Shown: positions 1 to 7,974, numbered from the stretch's first letter. The stretch is DNA of 64,000 nucleotides from Pseudomonas sp. C2B4 (GCF_013359695.1 NZ_JABFMU010000022.1:18940-82939); one strand, 5' to 3'. The notes: a model not told the origin generated them from the sequence alone. Program-made: numbers and translations.

Positions 1-1134
1 AACTGTGAAGTGGTGACCTTCACCGCTGACCTGGGTCAGGGCGAAGAGGTCGAACCTGCGCGCGCCAAGGCTCAGGCCATGGGCGTGAAAGAAATCTACA
101 TCGACGACTTGCGCGAAGAATTCGTGCGCGATTTCGTGTTCCCGATGTTCCGCGCCAATACCGTTTACGAAGGCGAGTACCTGCTGGGTACTTCCATCGC
201 TCGTCCATTGATCGCCAAACGCCTGATCGAAATCGCCAACGAAACCGGCGCTGACGCCATTTCCCACGGCGCCACTGGCAAGGGTAACGACCAGGTTCGT
301 TTCGAACTGGGCGCCTACGCCTTGAAGCCAGGCGTGAAAGTGATTGCCCCGTGGCGCGAATGGGACCTGTTGTCCCGTGAAAAACTGATGGATTACGCTG
401 AAAAGCACGCGATCCCGATCGAGCGTCACGGCAAGAAAAAATCCCCGTACTCGATGGATGCCAACCTGCTGCACATCTCCTATGAAGGCGGCGTGCTGGA
501 AGACACCTGGACCGAGCACGAAGAAGACATGTGGCGCTGGACCGTCTCCCCGGAGAACGCTCCCGACAAGCCGCAGTACCTGGAACTGACCTATCGCAAC
601 GGCGACATCGTGGCGCTGGACGGCGTTGAAATGACCCCGGCTACCGTGCTCGCGACCCTGAACCGTATCGGTGGCGAACACGGTATCGGTCGTCTGGACA
701 TCGTCGAGAACCGTTATGTGGGCATGAAGTCCCGTGGCTGCTACGAAACCCCGGGCGGCACCATCATGCTGCGCGCTCACCGCGCCATCGAATCGATCAC
801 CCTGGACCGCGAAGTGGCTCACCTCAAAGACGAGTTGATGCCGAAGTACGCCAGCCTGATCTATACCGGCTACTGGTGGAGTCCTGAGCGTCTGATGCTG
901 CAACAGATGATCGATGCTTCCCAGGTCAACGTGAACGGCGTCGTACGCCTGAAACTGTACAAGGGCAACGTAATCGTCACTGGTCGCAAGTCCGATGATT
1001 CGCTGTTCGACGCCAATATCGCGACCTTCGAGGAAGATGGCGGCGCCTACAACCAGGCCGATGCGGCGGGCTTCATCAAACTCAATGCTTTGCGCATGCG
1101 CATTGCCGCCAACAAAGGCCGCAAGCTGTTCTGA
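1..1134 (+). CDS. argG: Argininosuccinate synthase, 5'-truncated by the window edge
   Basis: ATP-dependent ligation of citrulline and aspartate to argininosuccinate, the penultimate step of arginine synthesis in the cytoplasm. The reading frame is open from base 1 (NCEVVTFTADLGQGEE...), so about 28 N-terminal residues, including the first part of the ATP pyrophosphatase loop, lie outside the window; 377 of roughly 405 residues are present. Recognisable family blocks are ISHGATGKGNDQVRFE (substrate/ATP site), KKSPYSMDANLLHISYEGG and the C-terminal YTGYWWSPER region. The gene is followed by a strong hairpin terminator and appears to end its transcription unit. Confidence 0.97.
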   Translation, partial: NCEVVTFTADLGQGEEVEPARAKAQAMGVKEIYIDDLREEFVRDFVFPMFRANTVYEGEYLLGTSIARPLIAKRLIEIANETGADAISHGATGKGNDQVRFELGAYALKPGVKVIAPWREWDLLSREKLMDYAEKHAIPIERHGKKKSPYSMDANLLHISYEGGVLEDTWTEHEEDMWRWTVSPENAPDKPQYLELTYRNGDIVALDGVEMTPATVLATLNRIGGEHGIGRLDIVENRYVGMKSRGCYETPGGTIMLRAHRAIESITLDREVAHLKDELMPKYASLIYTGYWWSPERLMLQQMIDASQVNVNGVVRLKLYKGNVIVTGRKSDDSLFDANIATFEEDGGAYNQADAAGFIKLNALRMRIAANKGRKLF

Positions 1135-1153
1135 TCGCTTTGAGCCTGTAATG

Positions 1154-1204
1154 GATATGTGGCCTCGTCTTTGACGGGGCCACATATCTGAAAAGGGTTT
1201 TTTT
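1154..1204 (+). terminator. Rho-independent terminator of argG
   Basis: Perfect 11-bp stem GATATGTGGCC (1154-1164) / GGCCACATATC (1178-1188), extended inward by CGTC/GACG, 20 bases after the argG stop. The T-run (1198-1204) begins about nine bases after the stem, later than usual. Confidence 0.65.
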
Positions 1205-1273
1205 GCCGATACTGCGATTTACGTCTCACCTGCTTGATAGTTTCCCGTCTGCGTATCACGGATAGGACCTGCC

Positions 1274-1939
1274 TCACTGCCGAATGTCTGTCAGTGGGTC
1301 GCCCTGATTCATGACCGTCACCCCATGTGAACTCAAGTTGTAAGCCACACAGAAGTTGGCGCTACCGCGTTTTCTTGTCTGTTTGGAGTACTTGAGTACC
1401 CGTCCTTTCAGTTGGTTGTCCGATTTCTCCCCCGTGAGGAACAGAATCACCTGTTGCTCCTGTGTCATGGGTATTTTCTCCAGCAAAGTGCTGAACTCCG
1501 TTTTATTTTTCATCCGGCGTGCATCGACGATGTGCAGATCCTTCATCAGTTCGGGTAAGTGAATGTGATGCTGATCCGAGTGCAGGTGTCGTGAATCGTT
1601 TTTGTCTGGTGGAGCCTGGGCATTTCCGGGGGAGGATGCGGGCCGCGAGTCGTCCACTGAAGCGTTGTTCTCCTGTGGGTCAATATTGTCCATGGCTTTC
1701 AGGAAGTGTTCATCCTTTTCAAAGTCCGAAGGCGAGTAAAGCGATCGGTAATTGAAATTGAGTGTGGCGAAGAACAAAAACAGTAAGTAAAACGGAAAGC
1801 TGATCAGGAACCAGACATAAATTTCTCGATCCCGGTTGTCCAGAAAGGGAAGTGAGACCGCTGCCGATGTTTCAGATAGTGTTGCGAATATCGCAATGAT
1901 TGTCATGGGGTTGGTGATTCTTTTTTTGAGTTTCATCAT
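1274..1939 (-). CDS. Hypothetical membrane protein with two N-terminal TM segments
   Basis: 221 residues, family not recognised. Two hydrophobic segments (about residues 12-32 and 40-62, the second containing WFLISFPFYLLFLFF) are followed by a polar, Asn/Asp/Ser/Pro-rich linker (about 70-130) and a basic C-terminal segment (about 140-221) with MTQEQQVILFLTGE and KYSKQTRKRGSANF. This suggests a small anchored protein with a soluble C-terminal domain. The start is either of two adjacent ATGs; the only upstream ribosome-site candidate is a weak GAG. Base composition is visibly more AT-rich than the flanking genes, and the upstream 500 bases are still poorer in GC, so horizontal origin is likely. 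Convergent with argG. No function assigned. Confidence 0.7.
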   Translation of the reverse strand: MMKLKKRITNPMTIIAIFATLSETSAAVSLPFLDNRDREIYVWFLISFPFYLLFLFFATLNFNYRSLYSPSDFEKDEHFLKAMDNIDPQENNASVDDSRPASSPGNAQAPPDKNDSRHLHSDQHHIHLPELMKDLHIVDARRMKNKTEFSTLLEKIPMTQEQQVILFLTGEKSDNQLKGRVLKYSKQTRKRGSANFCVAYNLSSHGVTVMNQGDPLTDIRQ

Positions 1940-2480
1940 GTTTATTACTCATTGTGTTTTATCTTTGCTCGTTTGATTGAAGGTGACTGTTGTTGAGGTT
2001 TATGTTACGTCATTCATGCAGTTTGAGTGCGTGTATTGTTTGGTGCGGATGAGTTTGTTTTTTTGTTTGAGTTGTTCGTTATTTGGTTTTTCAGGTTTCT
2101 TGTTGTTAATGATTGTTCGTGTATGGCTTTTTGCTGTAGGAGTAAGTGGGTGCTCGGTGTGTGATGTTTCTGGTATTAATGTTTTATAGTAAGTGTTGGT
2201 AATATTTAAGGTGGATGTTTCACGAAGTTGATTTTTTCAAGGTGTTAGCTTTTGTTTTTAGTTTCGGCGGGATACAAAATAATGGCGAAAACCGAAATGC
2301 ACACCTCTGGATACCGTTTTCATAGCGTTCTGTTCGAGGGTGTTTTGTAGGATTAATCCGCGATTCTCGTAGGGAATGTCTCTCGCTGCAGGTCGCTGGG
2401 GGGGGCGGCATGCCATGGGCGAAACGACTAGGCTATTGTGCTGGCTCTAAAAATTCGAACAGCGAAAATTGGACTTGCCC
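1940..2480. other. 540-bp T/G-rich, low-GC non-coding stretch
   Basis: Between the divergently read membrane-protein gene and the response regulator. The plus strand is dominated by runs of T and G from 1940 to about 2270. Short open frames occur (for example 1977-2189 plus) but have no ribosome site or recognisable protein. It must hold the promoters of both flanking genes; I cannot place them. Confidence 0.5.
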
Positions 2481-3107
2481 ATGAATAAAGTGCTGATCGT
2501 GGATGATCACCCCGTCATTCGTCTCGCGGTACGTATGCTAATGGAGCGTCATGGCTACGAAGTTGTTGCGGAGACAGATAATGGCGTGGATGCATTGCAA
2601 CTTGCCCGCGAACATATGCCGGATATTGTCATTCTGGATATCGGGATTCCGAAACTGGACGGGCTGGAAGTTATTGCGCGACTTGCATCGGCCGCAATGC
2701 CCATGAAAGTACTGATATTGACTTCCCAGGCGCCCGGGCATTTCTCCATGCGTTGCATGCAGTCGGGGGCTGCCGGGTATGTCTGTAAGCAACAGGATCT
2801 CACCGAGTTGCTCAGTGCAATCAAGGCGGTTTTGTCCGGTTATAGCTATTTTCCCAATCAAGCCTTGCATACTGTGCGTGCCAGCCTGGGGAACGCCAGT
2901 GAAGCCGATATGGTGGATCGTCTGTCGGGGCGGGAAATGATGGTCTTGCAGCAATTGGCCAGAGGCAAGACCAACAAGGAAATTGCCGATGGAATGTTTC
3001 TCAGCAACAAGACCGTCAGTACTTACAAGACGCGTTTGTTGCTGAAACTGAATGCGCGCTCCCTGGTCGACCTGATCGAACTGGCTCAGCGCAACGGGTT
3101 AGTGTGA
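2481..3107 (+). CDS. NarL/FixJ-family response regulator (BvgA/EvgA-like), orphan
   Basis: 208-residue transcription factor with an N-terminal receiver domain (acidic pair VDDHP near residue 7, phospho-acceptor Asp in IVILDIGIP, Lys in CKQQD) and a C-terminal LuxR-type helix-turn-helix (LSGREMMVLQQLARGKTNKEIADGMF). The layout matches BvgA/EvgA/RcsB-type regulators. I start at the ATG at 2481 (MNKVLIVDDH), preceded by GGA seven bases upstream; the frame could be extended to a TTG at 2469 but without support. No sensor kinase lies beside it in this window, so its partner and targets are unknown. Confidence 0.88.
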   Translation: MNKVLIVDDHPVIRLAVRMLMERHGYEVVAETDNGVDALQLAREHMPDIVILDIGIPKLDGLEVIARLASAAMPMKVLILTSQAPGHFSMRCMQSGAAGYVCKQQDLTELLSAIKAVLSGYSYFPNQALHTVRASLGNASEADMVDRLSGREMMVLQQLARGKTNKEIADGMFLSNKTVSTYKTRLLLKLNARSLVDLIELAQRNGLV

Positions 3108-3167
3108 TTGTCCATAGGCTGGCGATACGCGATGAACGGGCATCTATCGCGGTTCGGCACAAAGTAA

Positions 3168-3191
3168 AAAGCCTCCGTTTCGGGAGGCTTT
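3168..3191. terminator. Bidirectional terminator between the response regulator and the PA3496-like gene
   Basis: Perfect 9-bp stem AAAGCCTCC / GGAGGCTTT around the loop GTTTCG. It sits between convergent genes: its A/T ends give a short T-run on either strand. Confidence 0.7.
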
Positions 3192-3197
3192 CAGATG

Positions 3198-3377
3198 TCA
3201 TAAGTCAAAGTCGTAATCAGCCAATTGCTTTTGCAGTCGGCGCTCCTCCAGCAGATTGTCGATGGTACGGCGTTTGCTCAGGTTGGTCTTCGCTACTTCA
3301 ACCACAGGTTCGGCATCATCAGCCTCAATGGGGGTGAAGTCGTCTTCTACATCCAGTTGCTCTTTGCCAGTGCTCAT
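3198..3377 (-). CDS. PA3496-family small protein (putative envelope integrity protein)
   Basis: 59 residues starting MSTGKEQLDVEDDF and ending LQKQLADYDFDL. The N-terminal half is acidic; the middle carries a basic KTNLSKRRTIDNLLEERR helix. I recognise it as the small pseudomonad protein encoded next to nth (PA3496 in P. aeruginosa); the envelope-integrity name is a database label, not something the sequence proves. It has no signal peptide or membrane segment. It lies upstream of nth in the same orientation, and the 106-bp AT-rich gap probably holds an nth-side promoter. Confidence 0.82.
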   Translation of the reverse strand: MSTGKEQLDVEDDFTPIEADDAEPVVEVAKTNLSKRRTIDNLLEERRLQKQLADYDFDL

Positions 3378-3483
3378 TTAGTTACTCCAGGCTAAGACTG
3401 CCTTTGGGGCCCCTTATATCGACAATCTCCCGGCGGGTAAAAAAGATTTTTTCAATCGATAAATCAATAAATCCAATAGTGGC

Positions 3484-4122
3484 TCAATCGTCCGAGGTCT
3501 TGTGCTTGTATTCGCACAAGTCTTCTATTCGGCAACTGCCGCAGCGGGGCTTGCGGGCCAGGCAAACATAGCGTCCATGAAGGATCAACCAGTGGTGGGA
3601 ATCGAGCAGATACTCCTTGGGCACGAATTTCATCAGCTTTTTCTCAACCTCGACCACATTCTTGCCTGGTGCAATGCCGGTGCGATTGCTGACCCGAAAA
3701 ATATGGGTGTCCACGGCCATTGTCAGCTGACGGAATGCAGTGTTGAGGACCACGTTGGCGGTTTTACGACCCACGCCGGGCAGAGCTTCTAATTCCTCGC
3801 GGGTCTGCGGCACTTCGCCTGCATGACGCTCCACCAGCAAGCGGCAGGTCTCGATCACGTTTTTTGCTTTGCTGTTGAACAGGCCGATGGTCTTGATGTA
3901 TTCCGACAACCCCTCGACGCCCAAGGCATAAATCGCCGCTGGGGTATTGGCTACCGGGAACAGTTTCGCTGTGGCCTTGTTGACGCCGACATCGGTCGAT
4001 TGCGCCGAAAGAATGACTGCAATCAGCAATTCAAACGGCGAGGAATAGGCCAGTTCGGTCTTGGGTTCCGGGTTGTCTTCGTGCAGCCTGCGGAAAATTT
4101 CCAGACGTTTTGCGGCATTCAT
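3484..4122 (-). CDS. nth: Endonuclease III (DNA glycosylase/AP lyase)
   Basis: Base-excision repair enzyme removing oxidised pyrimidines and nicking the resulting abasic site. 212 residues, full length for the family. Helix-hairpin-helix LPGVGRKTANVVLN with the catalytic Lys, the catalytic Asp in MAVDTHIFRV, and a C-terminal [4Fe-4S] loop with spacing C-x6-C-x2-C-x5-C (CLARKPRCGSCRIEDLCEY). It follows the rnf genes on the same strand with about 25 bp between, as in other gammaproteobacteria, so it is probably co-transcribed with them. Confidence 0.97.
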   Translation of the reverse strand: MNAAKRLEIFRRLHEDNPEPKTELAYSSPFELLIAVILSAQSTDVGVNKATAKLFPVANTPAAIYALGVEGLSEYIKTIGLFNSKAKNVIETCRLLVERHAGEVPQTREELEALPGVGRKTANVVLNTAFRQLTMAVDTHIFRVSNRTGIAPGKNVVEVEKKLMKFVPKEYLLDSHHWLILHGRYVCLARKPRCGSCRIEDLCEYKHKTSDD

Positions 4123-4147
4123 AGGCAGTGCATTTCCTCGAAAACTG

Positions 4148-4735
4148 TCAGTGTGAAGATGTTGGGCGGTGCCAGGCTTGCCAGGCGGCGATCAGCAATC
4201 CCAGCAGAATGAATCCGCCGGGGCCCAGCGTGGCCAGACGCAAACCTCCGTCGGCGGTCAGCACCCAGCCTTGCCAATCCGCGTGCGTCGCAGCAGCCAG
4301 CCACGGTAGATGACTTCCGATTGTCCCGTTGCCCATGAGTTCGCGCAGCAGGCCCAGGCCCACCATCAATGCGCCGAAAAGGCCGCAAAGGTGCAGACGA
4401 TCCCGCCATGCGCTCTGGAAGAACCTTGTCTGGTCCAGTACGACGCATTGCAAGGCGATCAACGCGGCATAAATCCCCATGTGTTGATGCCATTGCAGCG
4501 ACCAGACTTGCATGCCGAGCTCCGCACAGCTGGTCAGCGTCGCGGCGAGCAGCACGCTTGCCAGCAAATGCGTTGCGGGAAGCAAGCGCGAGCGCAATGC
4601 ATTCAGGCTCAGGCCAAAAACACAGGTCACCACGACAAACATCAACCACAGGCCCAGGGCGCTGACCAGTGAGTCGGTGGCGCCTATCAGTGGCGGGAGC
4701 ATCAATGAGTTTTGCAGCAGCGTTGATTTACTCAT
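4148..4735 (-). CDS. rnfE: RnfE-like membrane subunit, divergent
   Basis: 195-residue multi-pass protein of the NqrD/RnfA/RnfE family, identified by position, by SALGLWL near residue 25, by LRELMGNGTIG and by LGPGGFILLGL near the end. In canonical RnfE two cysteines help hold the intramembrane [2Fe-2S] cluster. Aligned by eye to E. coli RsxE, the first (in GLCPLL) is Pro14 here and only the second (LQC, residue 97) is kept. The start at 4735 (MSKSTLL) overlaps the end of rnfG by eight bases; an upstream in-frame extension inside rnfG is unsupported. Last of the rnf genes before nth. Confidence 0.85.
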   Translation of the reverse strand: MSKSTLLQNSLMLPPLIGATDSLVSALGLWLMFVVVTCVFGLSLNALRSRLLPATHLLASVLLAATLTSCAELGMQVWSLQWHQHMGIYAALIALQCVVLDQTRFFQSAWRDRLHLCGLFGALMVGLGLLRELMGNGTIGSHLPWLAAATHADWQGWVLTADGGLRLATLGPGGFILLGLLIAAWQAWHRPTSSH

Positions 4736-5339
4736 GGGAGGGGTTCCCGAGCAGTGGTTGCCGGTGTTCATCGAAGTAGCGCAATGCGTCGTGGGTGGCG
4801 TTGATCACCGCTCTTGACGTGATGGTCGCGCCCGCAATCTGGTCGAATTGTCCCTGGTCCTTTTTCAAGGCCCAGCCCTGGTCGAGCGGATCGGTTCGGG
4901 ATTTTCCGGCAAACATTCGCAGCCAGTCATTGGGCCAGTCGGCTATTCGGGCACCCAGTCCCGGAGTTTCCGCTTGTTTGAGGGTCTTGACGCCAATCAG
5001 CCTGCCGTTGAGGTCAATGGCGATCAGCAAGTCGATGGTGCTCGCATAGCCCAGGGTCTGGCTGCGCAGCAGCACGGCATAAGCCTGCCCGGACTTGGTC
5101 GCCCGGTAACCCGCCAGCAGCGTGCTATTAGCCAGCGCCGTGCTTTCGAGCGTGAGCGGTTGTTCCAGCGGTTGATTGTCGTAGCTGTCAGGCGGTAGCA
5201 AATCCAGCAAGTTGCGACTGTCGATCAGGCGCTGCTCAGCCGCAATCCGTGGTGCACTGCTGTGCTGCACGAGCCAGGTCAGGCCGATCCCGAGGGTGGC
5301 CAGTAACGCCAGGATAGCCATGCTCGACACCCGGCTCAT
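4728..5339 (-). CDS. rnfG: RnfG-like flavoprotein subunit
   Basis: 203 residues with one N-terminal membrane anchor (about residues 7-25) and a periplasmic FMN-binding domain. The flavinylation signature DQIAGATITS is present, with the Thr of GAT as predicted FMN acceptor for an ApbE-type transferase; no apbE gene is in the window. SQTLGYASTIDLLIAIDLNGRLIGVKTLKQAETPGLG is the usual RnfG/NqrC core. The start at 5339 (MSRVSSMAIL) overlaps the rnfD stop by four bases (ATGA), indicating translational coupling; the longer frame reaching 5732 is a shadow inside rnfD. Confidence 0.92.
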   Translation of the reverse strand: MSRVSSMAILALLATLGIGLTWLVQHSSAPRIAAEQRLIDSRNLLDLLPPDSYDNQPLEQPLTLESTALANSTLLAGYRATKSGQAYAVLLRSQTLGYASTIDLLIAIDLNGRLIGVKTLKQAETPGLGARIADWPNDWLRMFAGKSRTDPLDQGWALKKDQGQFDQIAGATITSRAVINATHDALRYFDEHRQPLLGNPSHE

Positions 5340-6322
5340 GGTGCAACTCGCGCTTGCCTGGCGGTGACAAGCCGTTCGAGCGCCGGCACACAGAGGTTCA
5401 TCAACAGCACGGCAAAGGCCACGCCATCCGGATAACCGCCCCACGTCCGAATCAGATACGTCAGCAGCCCGACGCCGATGCCGAACAGCAGCCGTGCGCC
5501 AGGGCTTCTGGCGCCGGACACCGGTTCTGTCACGATGAAAAATGCGCCCAGCATGCTGGCGCCAGTGAGCAGATGAAACAGCGGTGAACCATGGGAGTCC
5601 GAGCCCGAACCGTTCCAGCACAACAGGCTGATGATGAACAGGCTGGCGAGCATCCCGACCGGTGCATGCCAGCTGAATACTCGCCGCTGCAGCAGAAACG
5701 CGCCGCCCGCGAGAAAGGCCAGGTTCACCCATTCCACGCCGTGACCGCCAAAGCGACCGAACGCTTGATTGCTCGAGAACAGTTCGTCCATGGTCAGGCT
5801 TTTATTGATCCGCAGGCTGTCCAGTGCCGTGGCCCGGACCCAGGCATCCGGGGTCTGACCGAAACCGAATACCTGCTGCACACCACCCGACAGATCCATG
5901 CCGTGTGAGGCTGGCCAGTGGGTCATCTGTTGTGGAAACGCGACCATCACCAGAGCGAAACCGAGCATCGCCGGATTGAATGGATTGCTGCCGACACCGC
6001 CATACAAGTGCTTGCCGAACAACATGGCAAACGCGGCAGCACTGACTGTCAGCCACCACGGGCAATAGGGCGGCAGGGCCAGGGCGAGCAGGGTGGCACT
6101 GACAAGGGCGCTACCGTCGCTCAGGGTCGGCTTGAGGGGACGCTTGCGCAATTGCAGCACCGCCGCTTCAACGGCCAACGCTGTCGTGCCTGCCAACAAC
6201 ACGTTGATCAACACTCCCCAGCCGTAAAACCAGAACAGCGCCAACATCCCTGGCAGCGTAGCCAGTAGAACCAGTTTCATGGCCTGCTGCAGGCGTACAT
6301 CAACCGATTCAGGGGATGGCAT
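5336..6322 (-). CDS. rnfD: RnfD-like membrane flavoprotein subunit
   Basis: 328-residue multi-pass protein of the NqrB/RnfD family. LFGKHLYGGVGSNPFNPAMLGFA is the family hallmark. The covalent FMN site is usually SGAT; here the corresponding segment reads LLTGASMLGAFFIVTEPVSGA, so Ser replaces the usual acceptor Thr. I chose the ATG at 6322 (MPSPESVDVRL) because an AGGTGG ribosome site lies six bases upstream; an ATG at 6328 and a longer extension to 6382 overlap rnfB further. It directly follows rnfB: the rnfC gene that normally sits here is missing. Confidence 0.9.
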   Translation of the reverse strand: MPSPESVDVRLQQAMKLVLLATLPGMLALFWFYGWGVLINVLLAGTTALAVEAAVLQLRKRPLKPTLSDGSALVSATLLALALPPYCPWWLTVSAAAFAMLFGKHLYGGVGSNPFNPAMLGFALVMVAFPQQMTHWPASHGMDLSGGVQQVFGFGQTPDAWVRATALDSLRINKSLTMDELFSSNQAFGRFGGHGVEWVNLAFLAGGAFLLQRRVFSWHAPVGMLASLFIISLLCWNGSGSDSHGSPLFHLLTGASMLGAFFIVTEPVSGARSPGARLLFGIGVGLLTYLIRTWGGYPDGVAFAVLLMNLCVPALERLVTARQARVAP

Positions 6323-7319
6323 AGGCATCCACCTGGCGCTCGGCTTCGCTGAGTGCACGCTCCAAGGCTTCAATCTGTTCAATAGGGGCCTGGCTGGTTT
6401 GAGCCTTCTTCAGTTCGGCGCGGCGCATGGCCAGCTGAATCTTCGCCCGATTCAAGTCGGCATTCTTCACCGGAACAGTGGCGGGCGCCGGGGCTGGGGT
6501 TGCCACGCTCTCCATCTGCGCCAAGGTCTGCTCGGCGGCTTCAAACTGTTGTTGCAGAACGATCAACTGCGACTGCTGTTCGAAGGTCGGTGGATGGCCA
6601 AAGGCCTTGAGCGACTTGGTCAGCTGCGCCCGGCTCATCGCCAGGTCGACCTTGGCTTTTTTCAGTGCGGCATCGGCATTGGCAGCTTTCTGTGCGCGGA
6701 CGCGTTCAAGAGCGGCCTGTACCGGGTCGAGCGTCACTTCGCTGGGCTGGGCAGCGCGTAGCGCACGGGCCTGGCGTTCAGCGACTTTTTGCTGCTCTTC
6801 GCGCTGCAAACGAGCGTTGCGTTGCTCGAAACGGCGCCGTGCGTGATTGCGTTTGGCGGCGCGGGCCTTTTGATCGTCCAGGCTGAATGCCAGGCCGCCG
6901 ACAATCGGCAGCACCCTGTCCATCGGCAGCGGGTGCATTTCGATGCAGTCCACAGGGCAAGGTGCCACGCAGAGGTCGCAACCGGTGCATTCATCGATGA
7001 TCACGGTGTGCATCAGCTTGGCAGCGCCGACGATGGCGTCGACCGGGCAGGCCTGAATGCATTTGGTGCATCCGATGCATTCTGCTTCGCGGATGTAAGC
7101 GATCTGCGCCGGAGCCGAACCACGGCTGGCATCCAGTTCCAGAACCGGCACATTCAGCAGTTCTGCCAGGGCGTTGATGGTTTCGTTGCCGCCCGGCGGG
7201 CACTTGTTGATGGGCTCGCCGTTGGCGATGCCTTCAGCGTAAGGCTTGCATCCAGGATGACCGCACTTGCCGCATTGGGTCTGCGGCAAGAGGGCGTCGA
7301 TGCGTTGAATCAGACTCAT
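6309..7319 (-). CDS. rnfB: RnfB-like iron-sulfur protein with long C-terminal helical extension
   Basis: 336 residues against roughly 190 for typical RnfB. Residues 16-40 carry the C-x2-C-x4-C-x15-C cluster motif; two ferredoxin-type [4Fe-4S] motifs follow (Cys 81/84/87/91 and 111/114/117/121). The N-terminal membrane helix of canonical RnfB is absent: the protein begins directly at the cluster domain (MSLIQRIDALLPQTQCGKCG). From about residue 150 to the end it is Ala/Lys/Glu/Gln-rich and helical, with two related segments (AKVDLAMSRAQL and AKIQLAMRRAEL) like the repeats at the C-terminus of RnfC proteins. It overlaps rnfA by four bases. Confidence 0.93.
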   Translation of the reverse strand: MSLIQRIDALLPQTQCGKCGHPGCKPYAEGIANGEPINKCPPGGNETINALAELLNVPVLELDASRGSAPAQIAYIREAECIGCTKCIQACPVDAIVGAAKLMHTVIIDECTGCDLCVAPCPVDCIEMHPLPMDRVLPIVGGLAFSLDDQKARAAKRNHARRRFEQRNARLQREEQQKVAERQARALRAAQPSEVTLDPVQAALERVRAQKAANADAALKKAKVDLAMSRAQLTKSLKAFGHPPTFEQQSQLIVLQQQFEAAEQTLAQMESVATPAPAPATVPVKNADLNRAKIQLAMRRAELKKAQTSQAPIEQIEALERALSEAERQVDAYAIP

Positions 7320-7885
7320 GTTTTGATCAGTCCACTGAATCCGAGAAAGGCCACTGCGATCAGGCCGGCGCCGATCAGGTCGATCGGCAGGCCACGAAAG
7401 GGCAGGGGTACATCATTGTCGAGTGTACGTTGGCGCAGGTCGTTGAACAGACTCAGCACCAGCCAGAATCCCAGCCCAGCACCCAGACTCACGGCGGTGG
7501 CAGCCAGCAATCCTTTGTCATTCTGGATGTTGAGAAGCGCCACACCGAGCACGCTGGCGTTACCCAGCAACAGCGGCCAGAGCCCTTCAAACGACAGCGT
7601 CGAGAATGCCCGGGACAGCCCCATCAGCAGTGGGCCGATCAGCAGCACGCTCAGCGGCAGGAAGACGAACAGTCGCAGCGACGTCAATTCCAGCGGGATC
7701 AGCAGCCAATGATAGAGCGTGTATCCGAGCACGCCGACGATCAGCATCAGGCAGGTCGTCGCGATGCCCAGGGCATGGACCTGCCGGCGTTCGCTGGCCA
7801 ACAGCGGATCGACACCCAGCGGCCAGTGCAACACGACGTTGTTGATCAGGGCGGTGCTGATAAGCGCAAGCAGTGTTTCGGTCAT
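7316..7885 (-). CDS. rnfA: RnfA-like membrane subunit lacking the cluster cysteines
   Basis: 189 residues, collinear with E. coli RsxA over its whole length (NN near residue 15, ASVLGVALLN near 110, PFRGLPIDLIGAGL and FLGFSGL at the end). Canonical RnfA has two cysteines that help coordinate an intramembrane [2Fe-2S] cluster; by alignment to my memory of RsxA they are replaced by Asp26 (LGVDP in place of LGLCP) and Ala110 (GNASV in place of TNCAV). First gene of the operon; its promoter should lie in 7886-7970. Assignment to the family is secure, canonical function is doubtful. Confidence 0.9.
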   Translation of the reverse strand: MTETLLALISTALINNVVLHWPLGVDPLLASERRQVHALGIATTCLMLIVGVLGYTLYHWLLIPLELTSLRLFVFLPLSVLLIGPLLMGLSRAFSTLSFEGLWPLLLGNASVLGVALLNIQNDKGLLAATAVSLGAGLGFWLVLSLFNDLRQRTLDNDVPLPFRGLPIDLIGAGLIAVAFLGFSGLIKT

Positions 7886-7974
7886 GATCGTGCCGACAAA
7901 TATGGGCTTTTCAACGCTACTGTCTAAAAAAGCTTAGGCATTATCCGGCAAGGATCGAGGGTGGGCCAGACATG

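Noticed and set aside
1977..2189. 70-residue hydrophobic frame in the T-rich region
   Set aside because: Hydrophobicity follows from the T-rich strand (Phe, Leu, Val, Cys codons); no ribosome site or homologous pattern.
2220..2411. 63-residue minus-strand frame before the response regulator
   Set aside because: No ribosome site and no recognisable protein; covers the probable promoter.
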